Below are positions 38,067-45,262 of a stretch of 46,431 nt of DNA, one piece after another; the first letter of the stretch is position 1; every line of letters begins with the position of its first letter. The notes under the pieces are model-generated. The model made no database searches. It had not been told where the DNA came from and worked only from the letters and a program-made list of their open reading frames with translations. Origin of the DNA: Flavobacterium aurantiibacter (GTDB taxonomy: Bacteria > Bacteroidota > Bacteroidia > Flavobacteriales > Flavobacteriaceae); assembly GCF_002251775.1 (NCBI RefSeq), contig NZ_NOXX01000197.1, positions 1 to 46,431 on the forward strand, given 5' to 3'. The position numbers were made by a program, and so were the translations under genes.

Positions 38067-38187
38067 AGCGGTTTGCGGCTTTGCGAAGAAGCGGATTTCG
38101 GAGCTCAAAACTGTCAACATAGCACAAAAGTTGATGCGAGGTAGAATGTTCAATTAACCACTGAACCCGCTTTTTTGCAAAACCGCT
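38067..38187. repeat. Long imperfect hairpin after katG
   Basis: AGCGGTTT at 38067-38074 pairs with AAACCGCT at 38180-38187; TTTGC (38080) pairs with GCAAA (38177), and AAGCGG (38089) with CCGCTT (38167). An inner stem TCAAC/GTTGA lies at 38114-38134. The whole is an extended, interrupted palindrome of about 120 bases. It overlaps a spurious 61-codon minus frame. Confidence 0.6.
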
Positions 38188-38249
38188 GTTAGCACTTCGC
38201 CCTTCTTTTCTGTCGTATTTGTTCGTTGTCATTTCTTGTCTGTCTTAGT

Positions 38250-38333
38250 GCGTTGGCTTGGTGGCTCTTTTGCAAAACTTGGCTTTAGCTTTGCTTTGTG
38301 CGGTTTTGCAAATGTGCAACCAAAAGCGTTGGC
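38250..38333. repeat. Hairpin unit framed by GCGTTGGC octamers (left island boundary)
   Basis: GCGTTGGC occurs at 38250-38257 and 38326-38333. Between them TTTGCAAAAC (38269-38278) is exactly inverted as GTTTTGCAAA (38303-38312), flanked by TTGG and CCAA. The AlkB stop codon follows two bases later. The same order, a hairpin then GCGTTGGC, recurs at the right boundary. Confidence 0.65.
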
Positions 38334-38335
38334 TT

Positions 38336-38974
38336 TTACTTCAATATTACTTTCCTAAATGTCATAGAAATCCTTAATCGTCTTTCTGTTTTCACGCCTC
38401 TAAAGTTGTCAGTTTTTCGCTGTGCGATTCCATGTGTCCAGTTATATCGTGCCTCTCCACTTAAAACTACAAGACTGCCTGATTCAAGCATTACTTCTAC
38501 TTTCTGTTTTGTCCGAAGATTGATAAAATCCATAACACAAGAAGAGCCTAAACTAACTGATATAATTGTGTCGCCAAAGCATGGTTCACAGTCAACATGA
38601 TTTGCGATACCTTGTCCAGGTTCGTATTCGTTAATAATTAGCTGGTCGGGCAATTCACTTATGTGTTTTTCATCAAATAGTCGCTGCGCCATTGTCATAG
38701 CCCAGCTTGGCAATTTTCCAATGAACATTGAATAGTCAATTGACCGTGCTTTGTAGTCATATTTATAGCCATAGTGTTGCACTCTGCGTTTTATGTCAGA
38801 AAGCCATGGTTCTGAATTAATAGACTCAATAAATCTTTTTACTTCCAACTTATCAATGAAGTTCGGAATATAAGTCAAGCCGTTAATCATTGATATATCA
38901 TTCATGATATTTGGATTACAAAGTCCTTGTTGCGTTGCTAAACTATCGGGTGCTTGGCTAAATAAATCATACAT
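38336..38974 (-). CDS. AlkB-like Fe(II)/2-oxoglutarate dioxygenase, ALKBH8-type
   Basis: 212 residues. NEYEPGQGIANHVDCEPCFGD holds His 126 and Asp 128. Continuing with SVSLGSSCVMDF, GEARYNWTHGI (His 181) and RRLRISMTFR (Arg 201 and Arg 207), this is the full iron and 2-oxoglutarate set of AlkB proteins. The wording is much closer to the AlkB domain of eukaryotic ALKBH8 and its bacterial relatives than to E. coli AlkB. It would oxidatively remove or hydroxylate alkyl groups on a base in DNA or RNA. Last gene of the island operon; starts 4 bases after the methyltransferase-like gene. Start chosen at the first Met; a later Met (30, MINGLTYIPNF) is possible. AT-rich codon use. Confidence 0.9.
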   Translation of the reverse strand: MYDLFSQAPDSLATQQGLCNPNIMNDISMINGLTYIPNFIDKLEVKRFIESINSEPWLSDIKRRVQHYGYKYDYKARSIDYSMFIGKLPSWAMTMAQRLFDEKHISELPDQLIINEYEPGQGIANHVDCEPCFGDTIISVSLGSSCVMDFINLRTKQKVEVMLESGSLVVLSGEARYNWTHGIAQRKTDNFRGVKTERRLRISMTFRKVILK

Positions 38975-38978
38975 AATT

Positions 38979-40400
38979 TTAAAATTTTAATACCTCGAAA
39001 TAGATGGATTCGTGAACTGGTGGATAGAAGCTATTTCTTTGATTATTGTATTTAATTGTTACTTTTTCTGAAAGCAATAAATCATGCTTTAGTAGTTTCT
39101 TTTTGAATAGTTCATACTTAATATTTTTCGTCTCATCCGTTGTGTTTTGGAAAAGTAAAAATCTTGGGAGAGAACTATAAGTATTCAATAAGTTATTTAT
39201 TTCAGTTGCTAATAAATCTATCTTCAAAGTCGGACTTGCAAAGAGATAACATGTGTTTATTAGAATTGAATTTGCATTGCTGAAATCGTTATTTTTGATT
39301 TCAGTAATGCTTTTTATGAAATCGTTATTAGTACATTCCTTATAAACAGAATTAGTCATAAAATCTGCTGCTGCTGCTAACATTGAATTATAATAGTCAA
39401 CACCGATATAGTCAAACTGTTGTTTTGAACTTTTGGTAGATAGTAAATAATCTGTTAAAGCAATTCCTGATGTTGCAGGTCCACAGCCGACATCAATAAA
39501 TTTCAAGCAACCTTCTTTTGAAACAAGCTTTTTTATCCATGCACATCTTTCAAAAAGATACAGCGATGAATAATAATGCTTACGCATATTAAAGTAACAA
39601 TACAGTTTTACAATATCAGCAGGTTGAAGCTTTTTATAAGGCTTATCAAAATTAGCTTGACCGAAATTGATTACTTCTGAACGGATTGTAAAAGTATCTA
39701 ACCCTAGTAAAATGTTATTCCATACTGTGGAATCATGATATTTAATATAGTCAATAAATTTTTCGTTAAAAAGTTGTTCGGTAAAGCGAGAAGGTGTAAA
39801 TATTTTATCAACATTTTCGTGTAGCTCAATTCTATAGTCTAAAGCCCCTTTTCGTTTTTTATATTCACTTAAAATTGGAAATTTTTTGAGCAAATCAGGA
39901 CTGTCAAACAATTCTTGAAAACCAGCTATATGGCTAAATTCAAAAAAGTAAGAATGTAAATCCGAAAGAACATCATCTGTATAATCTTCATTTTCATCAG
40001 CAATAGCTTTTGATATTTTCTCTAAATATTGCGGAAATCTTGTTAAATGGGAATTTGTTTGCCGATATTCAAATTTATATTGAAACCATGCTTGAAGCCT
40101 GTATTTGAGAACATTGTCTTGCAGATTAGTAATGCATGTTTGCACGAATGCGGTATTATTGGCGGACTTAAAATAAAATGCAAGAATTGTTACAAAAAAT
40201 TGAATTCCTACAGTATCAATTCCATGTCTTCGTTTGGAATGAATATGTCTAATTAACTCAATACAATCTCTAGTTACTGATGGACTCACAACCAAATTAC
40301 TGAAGAGCAATTTAATTTCGTCCCTGTTCTCAGAAACAAACTCATTTAACTCAGCTAAGTCAAATTGTAATGACTCTATTTTTAACTCTTCAAGTGTCAT
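38979..40400 (-). CDS. SAM-dependent methyltransferase-like protein with long N-terminal domain
   Basis: 473 residues. Residues 1-290 are mostly helical, with no family I recognise. The C-terminal third has a Rossmann methyltransferase core: motif I FIDVGCGPATSGIAL at 301-315, then FDYIGVDYYNSM at about 329-340 with the acidic adenosine-ribose residue, then NSILINTCYLFAS as a likely motif IV strand. There is no DPPY, NPPY or PC motif, so it is not a standard DNA adenine or cytosine methyltransferase. The target may be RNA, protein or a small molecule. Its start overlaps the stop of the 585-residue gene by one base (TAATG), and AlkB follows, so methylation and demethylation enzymes are made from the same transcript. 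Confidence 0.75.
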   Translation of the reverse strand: MTLEELKIESLQFDLAELNEFVSENRDEIKLLFSNLVVSPSVTRDCIELIRHIHSKRRHGIDTVGIQFFVTILAFYFKSANNTAFVQTCITNLQDNVLKYRLQAWFQYKFEYRQTNSHLTRFPQYLEKISKAIADENEDYTDDVLSDLHSYFFEFSHIAGFQELFDSPDLLKKFPILSEYKKRKGALDYRIELHENVDKIFTPSRFTEQLFNEKFIDYIKYHDSTVWNNILLGLDTFTIRSEVINFGQANFDKPYKKLQPADIVKLYCYFNMRKHYYSSLYLFERCAWIKKLVSKEGCLKFIDVGCGPATSGIALTDYLLSTKSSKQQFDYIGVDYYNSMLAAAADFMTNSVYKECTNNDFIKSITEIKNNDFSNANSILINTCYLFASPTLKIDLLATEINNLLNTYSSLPRFLLFQNTTDETKNIKYELFKKKLLKHDLLLSEKVTIKYNNQRNSFYPPVHESIYFEVLKF

Positions 40401-42157
40401 TATAATTCTTTATGTTTTTGTGACAAGGCGATTCTTTGTTTTATTTCATCTACGTCAATTTTATTTGCCCTAATAGCAACAATCAACTCTTCTTTTGAAT
40501 AATACACAAATTTCAAAATAGATTTTGGGTTTCCGATTAATTCTTCTAAACCAATCAAATGTCTTTTCAAACCTAAACGATGACAAACCAGTCCAAACTC
40601 TGAAAATATAGTAATCTCATTTGGTAATTTTTTAAGTTGTACCTCTATATCCGATTTTAATATTCTCTGATAAAGTTTGCCAAATATCACAGTTGAATAA
40701 CAATCATAGCCATCGATAGCAATATTGGTAGAACCTTGTTCTACTAATATGTTTTTATATATTGCTAAATCATTGGTCTTAATACCAAAAACTAAATTGA
40801 AAACAGTATCAATAATTCTATAATCGAATTCTGTTGTCAATTCAAATTTGATAGTTGGTTTAATGGGAACCTTGATGAATTTTTTAATTGTATCATCAAA
40901 TATGGTAAGTCTGTCTTCTGAATTTCTAAGTTGTTTGTATCCAAAAAAGAAATTGAGTGTTGCAAATGCGTATTCACTAAACTTATTTACTTTAGAATTT
41001 ATCAATTCTACTCTAGGGAGTTCAGGATTTTGGCTTGTTCCAAAGTTGCGTAAATAAGCAAAAACATAAAGAGCTAAACTGTTTTTAGACTGCAACCCTA
41101 AAATGTCTGTCATTACTTTTTTTCGCTCAAGGCTTTTTCTGAGAGCTGAAAAGATATTCTTTACTTGTTTTTCTTCACTAGGAAAAGAATTCGTTTTGTC
41201 GCAAAGCGATTCAAATTCATTTGTGTCTGCATCAGTAAAATTTGCGTAGTCATATACTCTATTAAAAAGCCAATTTAATAATGGACGATCGTTAGGGCAT
41301 GAATTAGTAAACAACCACTTATAGTAATCTGATAAATTACCACTATCAACAATTTCTTTAGCAAAAGTTTCGTCTATTGCTTGAACCGCGAATAAGGAAT
41401 GGTCTGAAAGAGACTTGTATTTTCCCGTCTGATTATAAGTTAACAAATTGAAGTTTCTTGCCCCGGCAATCAATCCCAATATTTTATCAAATTGTTTCAG
41501 TTTTGATTCTAATGTTTTGGGACTGATATTTAATTCATCATAGGTAATCTTTGATAAATTTGATGGATAGCCAACTTCAATTAAGGTTTCTGGAATAATA
41601 CCTGCATCTCTAATAAGAGAATCGTCAAGTGTTTTTTTCTTGGTTTCAATATCTTGAACAAATAATTTTCTTATTCTGCTTACAGGTATAATTCCACTAT
41701 AAAGTCCGAATTCATCCTTTACTGATATTAAGGTTGAATCAATTGCCGATGCATCTATATGAATAAGCATATGGTCTTTATTATTGGAAATAAAACCGTT
41801 TGAAATGAGTAAGCCATTCTCATTAATTGCTTGGGGGTCTGAAAATGCTTTTTGAGAACTGTATTTAGAGGGGTAAATACAGCCCGAAGAAAAATATTGT
41901 AACAGGTTGGATTTATGAACCTCAATGAAAATATCTTCTGATAAAGAAAATTTGCTTTTTGAACTGTTTACAGTTTCAGTTTTGTCATTAAGAGGTTTAG
42001 TTCTTACCTCTTCAGTATTGTCTAAATTTGTAATTTCAAGAGGAATTTCTGTTTCTTTTTTTGTTGGATTTAGAAATAGGTTTCCAGTAATTGTATCTTC
42101 TTGTGATGACTTCACTTTTGGTTTTTCTCCCTTAGGTTTTATTATTCTCTTTGCCAT
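40400..42157 (-). CDS. Island protein of unknown family (585 residues)
   Basis: No family recognised. The N-terminal 75 residues are polar and basic (MAKRIIKPKGEKPKVKSSQ), probably disordered. A globular region follows (FSLSEDIFIEVHKSNLLQYFSSG, then LIHIDASAIDSTLISV and SGIIPVSRIRKLFV near residue 160). The middle is rich in Lys, Asp and aromatic residues. No Walker box, nuclease motif, transmembrane segment or signal is seen. The last 100 residues are predicted to be mostly helical (ELIVAIRANKIDVDEIKQRIALSQ). It sits between helicase and methyltransferase-like genes, with 12 bases before and a one-base overlap after. It is likely the specific component of the system; its activity is open. 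Confidence 0.7.
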   Translation of the reverse strand: MAKRIIKPKGEKPKVKSSQEDTITGNLFLNPTKKETEIPLEITNLDNTEEVRTKPLNDKTETVNSSKSKFSLSEDIFIEVHKSNLLQYFSSGCIYPSKYSSQKAFSDPQAINENGLLISNGFISNNKDHMLIHIDASAIDSTLISVKDEFGLYSGIIPVSRIRKLFVQDIETKKKTLDDSLIRDAGIIPETLIEVGYPSNLSKITYDELNISPKTLESKLKQFDKILGLIAGARNFNLLTYNQTGKYKSLSDHSLFAVQAIDETFAKEIVDSGNLSDYYKWLFTNSCPNDRPLLNWLFNRVYDYANFTDADTNEFESLCDKTNSFPSEEKQVKNIFSALRKSLERKKVMTDILGLQSKNSLALYVFAYLRNFGTSQNPELPRVELINSKVNKFSEYAFATLNFFFGYKQLRNSEDRLTIFDDTIKKFIKVPIKPTIKFELTTEFDYRIIDTVFNLVFGIKTNDLAIYKNILVEQGSTNIAIDGYDCYSTVIFGKLYQRILKSDIEVQLKKLPNEITIFSEFGLVCHRLGLKRHLIGLEELIGNPKSILKFVYYSKEELIVAIRANKIDVDEIKQRIALSQKHKEL

Positions 42158-42169
42158 GATTATTATTTT

Positions 42170-43432
42170 TTAAAATGGTAAATCATCATCAAATAAATTA
42201 ACTTGATTTTGATTGTTATTTGTATCGAAATTCAAAAGTTCAGGAATGTCATAGCACATGACATATAGAAGCGTTCTTGCTCTTGTTGCTCCAACGTAAT
42301 AGTGATTTCTTGTTGCCCACATTTTTATTGAACCATCTGCATTTTTTTCCTCTATCCATGTGTTTTCATTAATTCTCTTTTTTCGTGGTTTTGAAAGTGC
42401 TCTTTCAGCATCATTAAAAAATGGCATAATAACAATATCAAATTCTAACCCTTTACATGAATCATAAGTGCAAATAAATGGAGTTTTCATTCTGTCAAAC
42501 ATTACTTGTTCTTCTGCTTGTGGCATTCCATTGTAGTAGTATGAAAATGTTCTGTTGTCGGGTGCATCAGGTTTACAGGAATATCCATTTTCAGGTCTTT
42601 CTAAATAGTTTTTAATGTCAACTACTTGATTTCCGTAGTTAACTAAAATGCCGATATTACTTGCAGGGTTTGCCTCAATTATTTCTTTGATTTTTGAAAG
42701 TTGTGCATCAGTTGAAAGATTATCCAATATTTCAGGATTTTCTCCATTTGGCAATTCACTTGTGTCAAGCTCTTGAACATTTACATCGTCAGGAACAAAA
42801 CCTCTTGCAAATTCAAAAATCTCTTTAGTGTTTCTGAAATTTTGTTCCAACGGTTGAAGGTCTGTATGTTTCTGATTATTGAGTTTTTCTAGAATAATTG
42901 ACAATGCTTCATCGGGTGGAAAATTGCTTTGCAAATCTTGTGCGTTGTCTGCACCACAAGTAACTTTTTCAGCTAGAAGAAAAGCTTTAGCAAAAACCGA
43001 TGGTGTTAAATCTTGTCCCTCATCAAAAAATATTTCCGCATATTTTCTGCCACCTCTAGAGCTAATTTTACTAGAAAAATTTCTCCCAATAGTTTCTTCA
43101 TCGTAGCTAGTTTCAAACCAACCATACCACTTATAAAATGAACTTACTTTGTTTTCAATTACTGATTTTATTGTCCGCTCGTCTAAATCACCAAAGAGTT
43201 CTTCTGCTTTGTTCCGTAAGATTCCCTTTATAGAAGCTAACAAAGTTCGATTGTATGTAAATAATAAGGCGTCTTGATTGTTTTTAACAGGAGTCAAAAA
43301 TCTAAAAATGGTTACAGTGGTTTTGCCACTTCCGGGTCCGCCAGTAACTACAAGTGATTCATCATAATCATCTATCGCCAATCTTTGGGCATCAGTTAAT
43401 CTAAGCGGTAATCTAAAAATAAAGTCAGGCAT
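42170..43432 (-). CDS. Compact SF1 (UvrD-like) DNA helicase with clamp-binding-like tail
   Basis: 420 residues. Q-motif region LRLTDAQRLAI, Walker A GGPGSGKTT (31-39), Walker B FFDEGQD (135-141), motif III GADNAQDLQ, motif IV QNFRNTKEI (197-205), motif V TYDSCKGLEFDIVI, and motif VI HYYVGATRARTLLYV complete the SF1A set. At 420 residues it lacks the large 1B and 2B insertions of UvrD or PcrA (about 700). In size it resembles the UvrD-like partners of defence systems such as GajB. The C-terminus NQVNLFDDDLPF contains QVNLF, a fit to the bacterial sliding-clamp-binding consensus QxxLF. Second gene of the island operon, 7 bases after XRE. Confidence 0.88.
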   Translation of the reverse strand: MPDFIFRLPLRLTDAQRLAIDDYDESLVVTGGPGSGKTTVTIFRFLTPVKNNQDALLFTYNRTLLASIKGILRNKAEELFGDLDERTIKSVIENKVSSFYKWYGWFETSYDEETIGRNFSSKISSRGGRKYAEIFFDEGQDLTPSVFAKAFLLAEKVTCGADNAQDLQSNFPPDEALSIILEKLNNQKHTDLQPLEQNFRNTKEIFEFARGFVPDDVNVQELDTSELPNGENPEILDNLSTDAQLSKIKEIIEANPASNIGILVNYGNQVVDIKNYLERPENGYSCKPDAPDNRTFSYYYNGMPQAEEQVMFDRMKTPFICTYDSCKGLEFDIVIMPFFNDAERALSKPRKKRINENTWIEEKNADGSIKMWATRNHYYVGATRARTLLYVMCYDIPELLNFDTNNNQNQVNLFDDDLPF

Positions 43433-43438
43433 GGAATA

Positions 43439-43741
43439 TTAAATTGCTTTTGATTTTAATCTTTTTTCTGTTAATTTTAAGGCATTGTAGGCTGATGGTT
43501 CTTGCTCTAATGTGTTTAATAATTTATCCGAAAGCCAAATAGTTAACAGCTCATCGTTAGCGACTTTTAAAACGCTCGCCAATCTTTCAACATGAGTTCT
43601 TGTTGCTTGCTTTTCGTCTCTCTCCATTTTACTTATGAAAGCAGTGTCAACTTCAAGAGCTGCTGCCAATTGTCTTAATAACAAGCCTCTCGCTTCTCTA
43701 TAATTTCTAATGGTTTGCCCAAATGTTTTCTGATTGTTCAT
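43439..43741 (-). CDS. XRE-family helix-turn-helix regulator of the island operon
   Basis: 100 residues from ATG 43741 (MNNQKTFGQTIRNYREARG). The frame opens upstream at a TTG (43765), but this falls in the promoter box. The Cro/C1-type helix-turn-helix is IRNYREARGLLLRQLAAALEVDTAFISKMERDEKQATR. A helical tail (LASVLKVANDELLTIWLSDKLLNTL) would dimerise. The pattern resembles regulators next to restriction-modification genes in Bacteroidetes. It is the first gene of the operon and probably represses or times its own transcription. Confidence 0.88.
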   Translation of the reverse strand: MNNQKTFGQTIRNYREARGLLLRQLAAALEVDTAFISKMERDEKQATRTHVERLASVLKVANDELLTIWLSDKLLNTLEQEPSAYNALKLTEKRLKSKAI

Positions 43742-43762
43742 AACTGACTTGTTCAAATTGGT

Positions 43763-43770
43763 CAAATTTA
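43763..43770 (-). promoter_or_regulatory. Putative -7 box and operator of the island operon
   Basis: On the minus strand the sequence is TAAATTTG, matching TAnnTTTG, 21 bases before the ATG at 43741. The plus strand carries TCAAATT at 43753-43759 and again at 43762-43768, a direct repeat overlapping the box. This is a likely binding site for the XRE protein, which would make the operon self-regulated. The repeat is inferred from sequence alone. Confidence 0.5.
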
Positions 43771-43851
43771 CGCTTAAAAAATTAATATATCTAAGAATGT
43801 TGAAAATTCATTTTTACTGTCGGGTGGTGGGTGGGCTTGGGGTGCGGTTGG

Positions 43852-43927
43852 GCAAAATTAAATGTGGTGTTTTTGTATCGGCAGATGAGTTGGCAAAACA
43901 CCTCTTTTAATTTTGCGAAGCGTTGGC
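43852..43927. repeat. Long hairpin followed by GCGTTGGC (right island boundary)
   Basis: GCAAAATTAAA (43852-43862) pairs with TTTAATTTTGC (43906-43916) and GGTGTTTT (43866-43873) with AAAACACC (43895-43902), with only two T-T mismatches in between. The loop is 21 bases. GCGTTGGC follows at 43920-43927, as at the left boundary. The stretch further right (43928-44000) is G/T-rich and includes GTGCTAAC at 43986-43993, the inverse of GTTAGCAC at 38189-38196. No gene is seen between 43771 and 44202. Confidence 0.7.
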
Positions 43928-44007
43928 ATTTTGTCTTTCATTTTCTGCTCGTTTGTTGTCGGTCGTGTCGGTCTTTTAGGGTGAGTGCTAACTCATTGAT
44001 AGATCAG

Positions 44008-44050
44008 AAACCAACTGGATTTGAACTTTCAAATTCGGTTGGTTTTTTTT
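44008..44050 (+). terminator. Strong rightward terminator without an upstream partner gene
   Basis: AAACCAACTGGATTTG pairs with CAAATTCGGTTGGTTT over about 17 base pairs (two of them G-T), loop four bases, then eight T residues. On the minus strand there is no T run. The nearest plus-strand gene upstream is katG, 6 kb away, beyond the island. Confidence 0.85.
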
Positions 44051-44202
44051 ATTGAATAATAAGATATGAAGTTCTTACTTTGATGATAATTAAATGATTA
44101 TCAATAAATAAACTACTGGCTTTTCATCTAAAGAACAGAGCTATTACTTTTATTCTTTATCGCAAACGAAAATCGATTTAAGAAAAAAATCGCTTTTGAA
44201 AA

Positions 44203-44985
44203 TTACAAGCCTACAGGTAAATGATAAAAGTAGCGCCGAACACCTACGCAAATAAAAACCATGGCGGTATACGCTACGAAGAACGGTAAAATCAGCTGTT
44301 TGAAATCGAATACCAGCAAGAATGCAATAACGAAAAGCTGGAAACCCAGTCCGAATGTCGACACGAAAGTCATAAGCCAATTCGGAAAAATTTGTCCTTT
44401 ATTGGCGTTCCGATCGAGTGCATAAATTGCTTTATCAAAAGCAGAATAAAACAATTTGTATAAGAAAAACAGCACATTAACGTGTTTTTGCGACTCGCCG
44501 GGTAAAGCAATGGGCGTTTTGTCTTCAATAACGCGACTTGTTGTATCGCCTGCAAATCGGTTTCGCAAAATAACGTAGTAGTAATTATAGAGCGTTCCTT
44601 GCAGTTGCAGACCTACAAAAGCAATGAGGCAAATCCAGATAGAAATTTCGGTGACGTACCAAATGGATAAGAAAATAAAAAAGTTCAAGATTATGTCGGC
44701 CACCGAATCGGTGTATCGGCCAACATACGACGGCGTTTGTTTTACGCGTGAAAGTTCGCCATCGGCCGCATCTAAAACAGACTTCACAATCAAGAAAAAA
44801 GCTGCTAGAAAGTAGTGATTAAAGATGATGCAATAAACAGCTATCAATCCGGCAATTATAAAACCGAATGTGACGTGAAGCGGCGTTAATGCTGTGTCTT
44901 TTAAGGAATTGGCAATGATTTTCGCTGCGGGTCGGCCGTAATCTGACAAATCAATAAATTTATGTTCCTGCGGTAATTTACTCAT
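44203..44985 (-). CDS. CDP-alcohol phosphatidyltransferase family membrane enzyme
   Basis: 260 residues with about six transmembrane segments. The catalytic signature DAADGELSRVKQTPSYVGRYTDSVADI follows D-x2-D-G-x2-(A/S)-R-x8-G-x3-D-x3-D; the Ser at the usual Ala position is minor. It transfers an alcohol phosphate head group with loss of CMP, but the acceptor (glycerol phosphate, inositol or other) is not readable. Its C-terminus is not followed by another gene before the island. Upstream, a minus-strand hairpin with T run (45009-45035) separates it from whatever lies further right. Confidence 0.9.
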   Translation of the reverse strand: MSKLPQEHKFIDLSDYGRPAAKIIANSLKDTALTPLHVTFGFIIAGLIAVYCIIFNHYFLAAFFLIVKSVLDAADGELSRVKQTPSYVGRYTDSVADIILNFFIFLSIWYVTEISIWICLIAFVGLQLQGTLYNYYYVILRNRFAGDTTSRVIEDKTPIALPGESQKHVNVLFFLYKLFYSAFDKAIYALDRNANKGQIFPNWLMTFVSTFGLGFQLFVIAFLLVFDFKQLILPFFVAYTAMVFICVGVRRYFYHLPVGL

Positions 44986-45008
44986 TCTGGTAAAGAGGTT
45001 TACGAAAT

Positions 45009-45035
45009 AAAAAAAGCTTGTTTACGTAACAGGCT
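45009..45035 (-). terminator. Possible minus-strand terminator
   Basis: AGCTTGTT pairs with AACAGGCT around TACGT. On the minus strand the stem is followed by seven T residues (45015-45009). It would end a transcript coming from the right, before the CDP-alcohol phosphotransferase start. Confidence 0.5.
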
Positions 45036-45037
45036 AC

Positions 45038-45262
45038 TTAATTTTTGGCATACAAAAGCGAGTACTTGAAATCATGCAAAGTCGCTAAAGAAGCAGAAAC
45101 AGCGGGACGAATTTCTCTAACGCATTTTCGTTGGCGAAATAAGCACTTTTTTACGACTTCCCAAAAATACCATCGACTAAAACCAAAAATTCGACGAAAA
45201 CAATCGCTAGTGAGTTTATAGTCAATTTGTTGGTAAAAAACAAAGAACTTGAATATCGGCAC
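45038..45262 (-). CDS. Doubtful small ORF of 74 codons before a hairpin terminator
   Basis: GTG start at 45262, stop directly in front of the hairpin at 45009-45035. The product is basic with several Phe, Trp and Cys (FRRIFGFSRWYFWEVVKKC). I do not recognise it. The position of the terminator argues for a transcript here, but it may be a decayed gene or a non-coding RNA. The remaining 45263-45571 shows no further gene; TAATTTGG near 45451 is an imperfect -7 box for the next gene. Confidence 0.25.
   Translation of the reverse strand: MPIFKFFVFYQQIDYKLTSDCFRRIFGFSRWYFWEVVKKCLFRQRKCVREIRPAVSASLATLHDFKYSLLYAKN

Larger units (their letters stand above)
38051..44007. mobile_element. Accessory genomic island carrying a five-gene operon
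   Basis: Between katG and the CDP-alcohol phosphotransferase gene, about 6 kb is visibly more AT-rich than its surroundings. A sampled line near 39200 is about 30 percent GC, compared with about 45 percent in mutS2. Five minus-strand genes with 7-, 12-, minus 1- and 4-base spacings are framed by structured repeats. No integrase or transposase is inside. The exact ends are uncertain: the left lies somewhere after the katG stop, and the right before the orphan terminator at 44008. Confidence 0.7.

Noticed and set aside
42170..43432. Helicase as GajB of a Gabija system
   Set aside because: Size and type are similar, but the neighbour shows no OLD-type ATPase or TOPRIM motif expected of GajA.
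38336..43741. Island as a restriction-modification system
   Set aside because: The methyltransferase core has no DPPY/NPPY or PC motif and no restriction nuclease motif is visible in the 585-residue protein.
43742..43765. Longer XRE start at TTG 43765
   Set aside because: It would lie inside the TAAATTTG promoter box; ATG 43741 gives the normal XRE N-terminus.
38250..43927. Island boundary sites as canonical integron attC sites
   Set aside because: Shape fits, but the core ends do not match RYYYAAC and GTTRRRY, and no integrase is in the window. Kept only as structured repeats.
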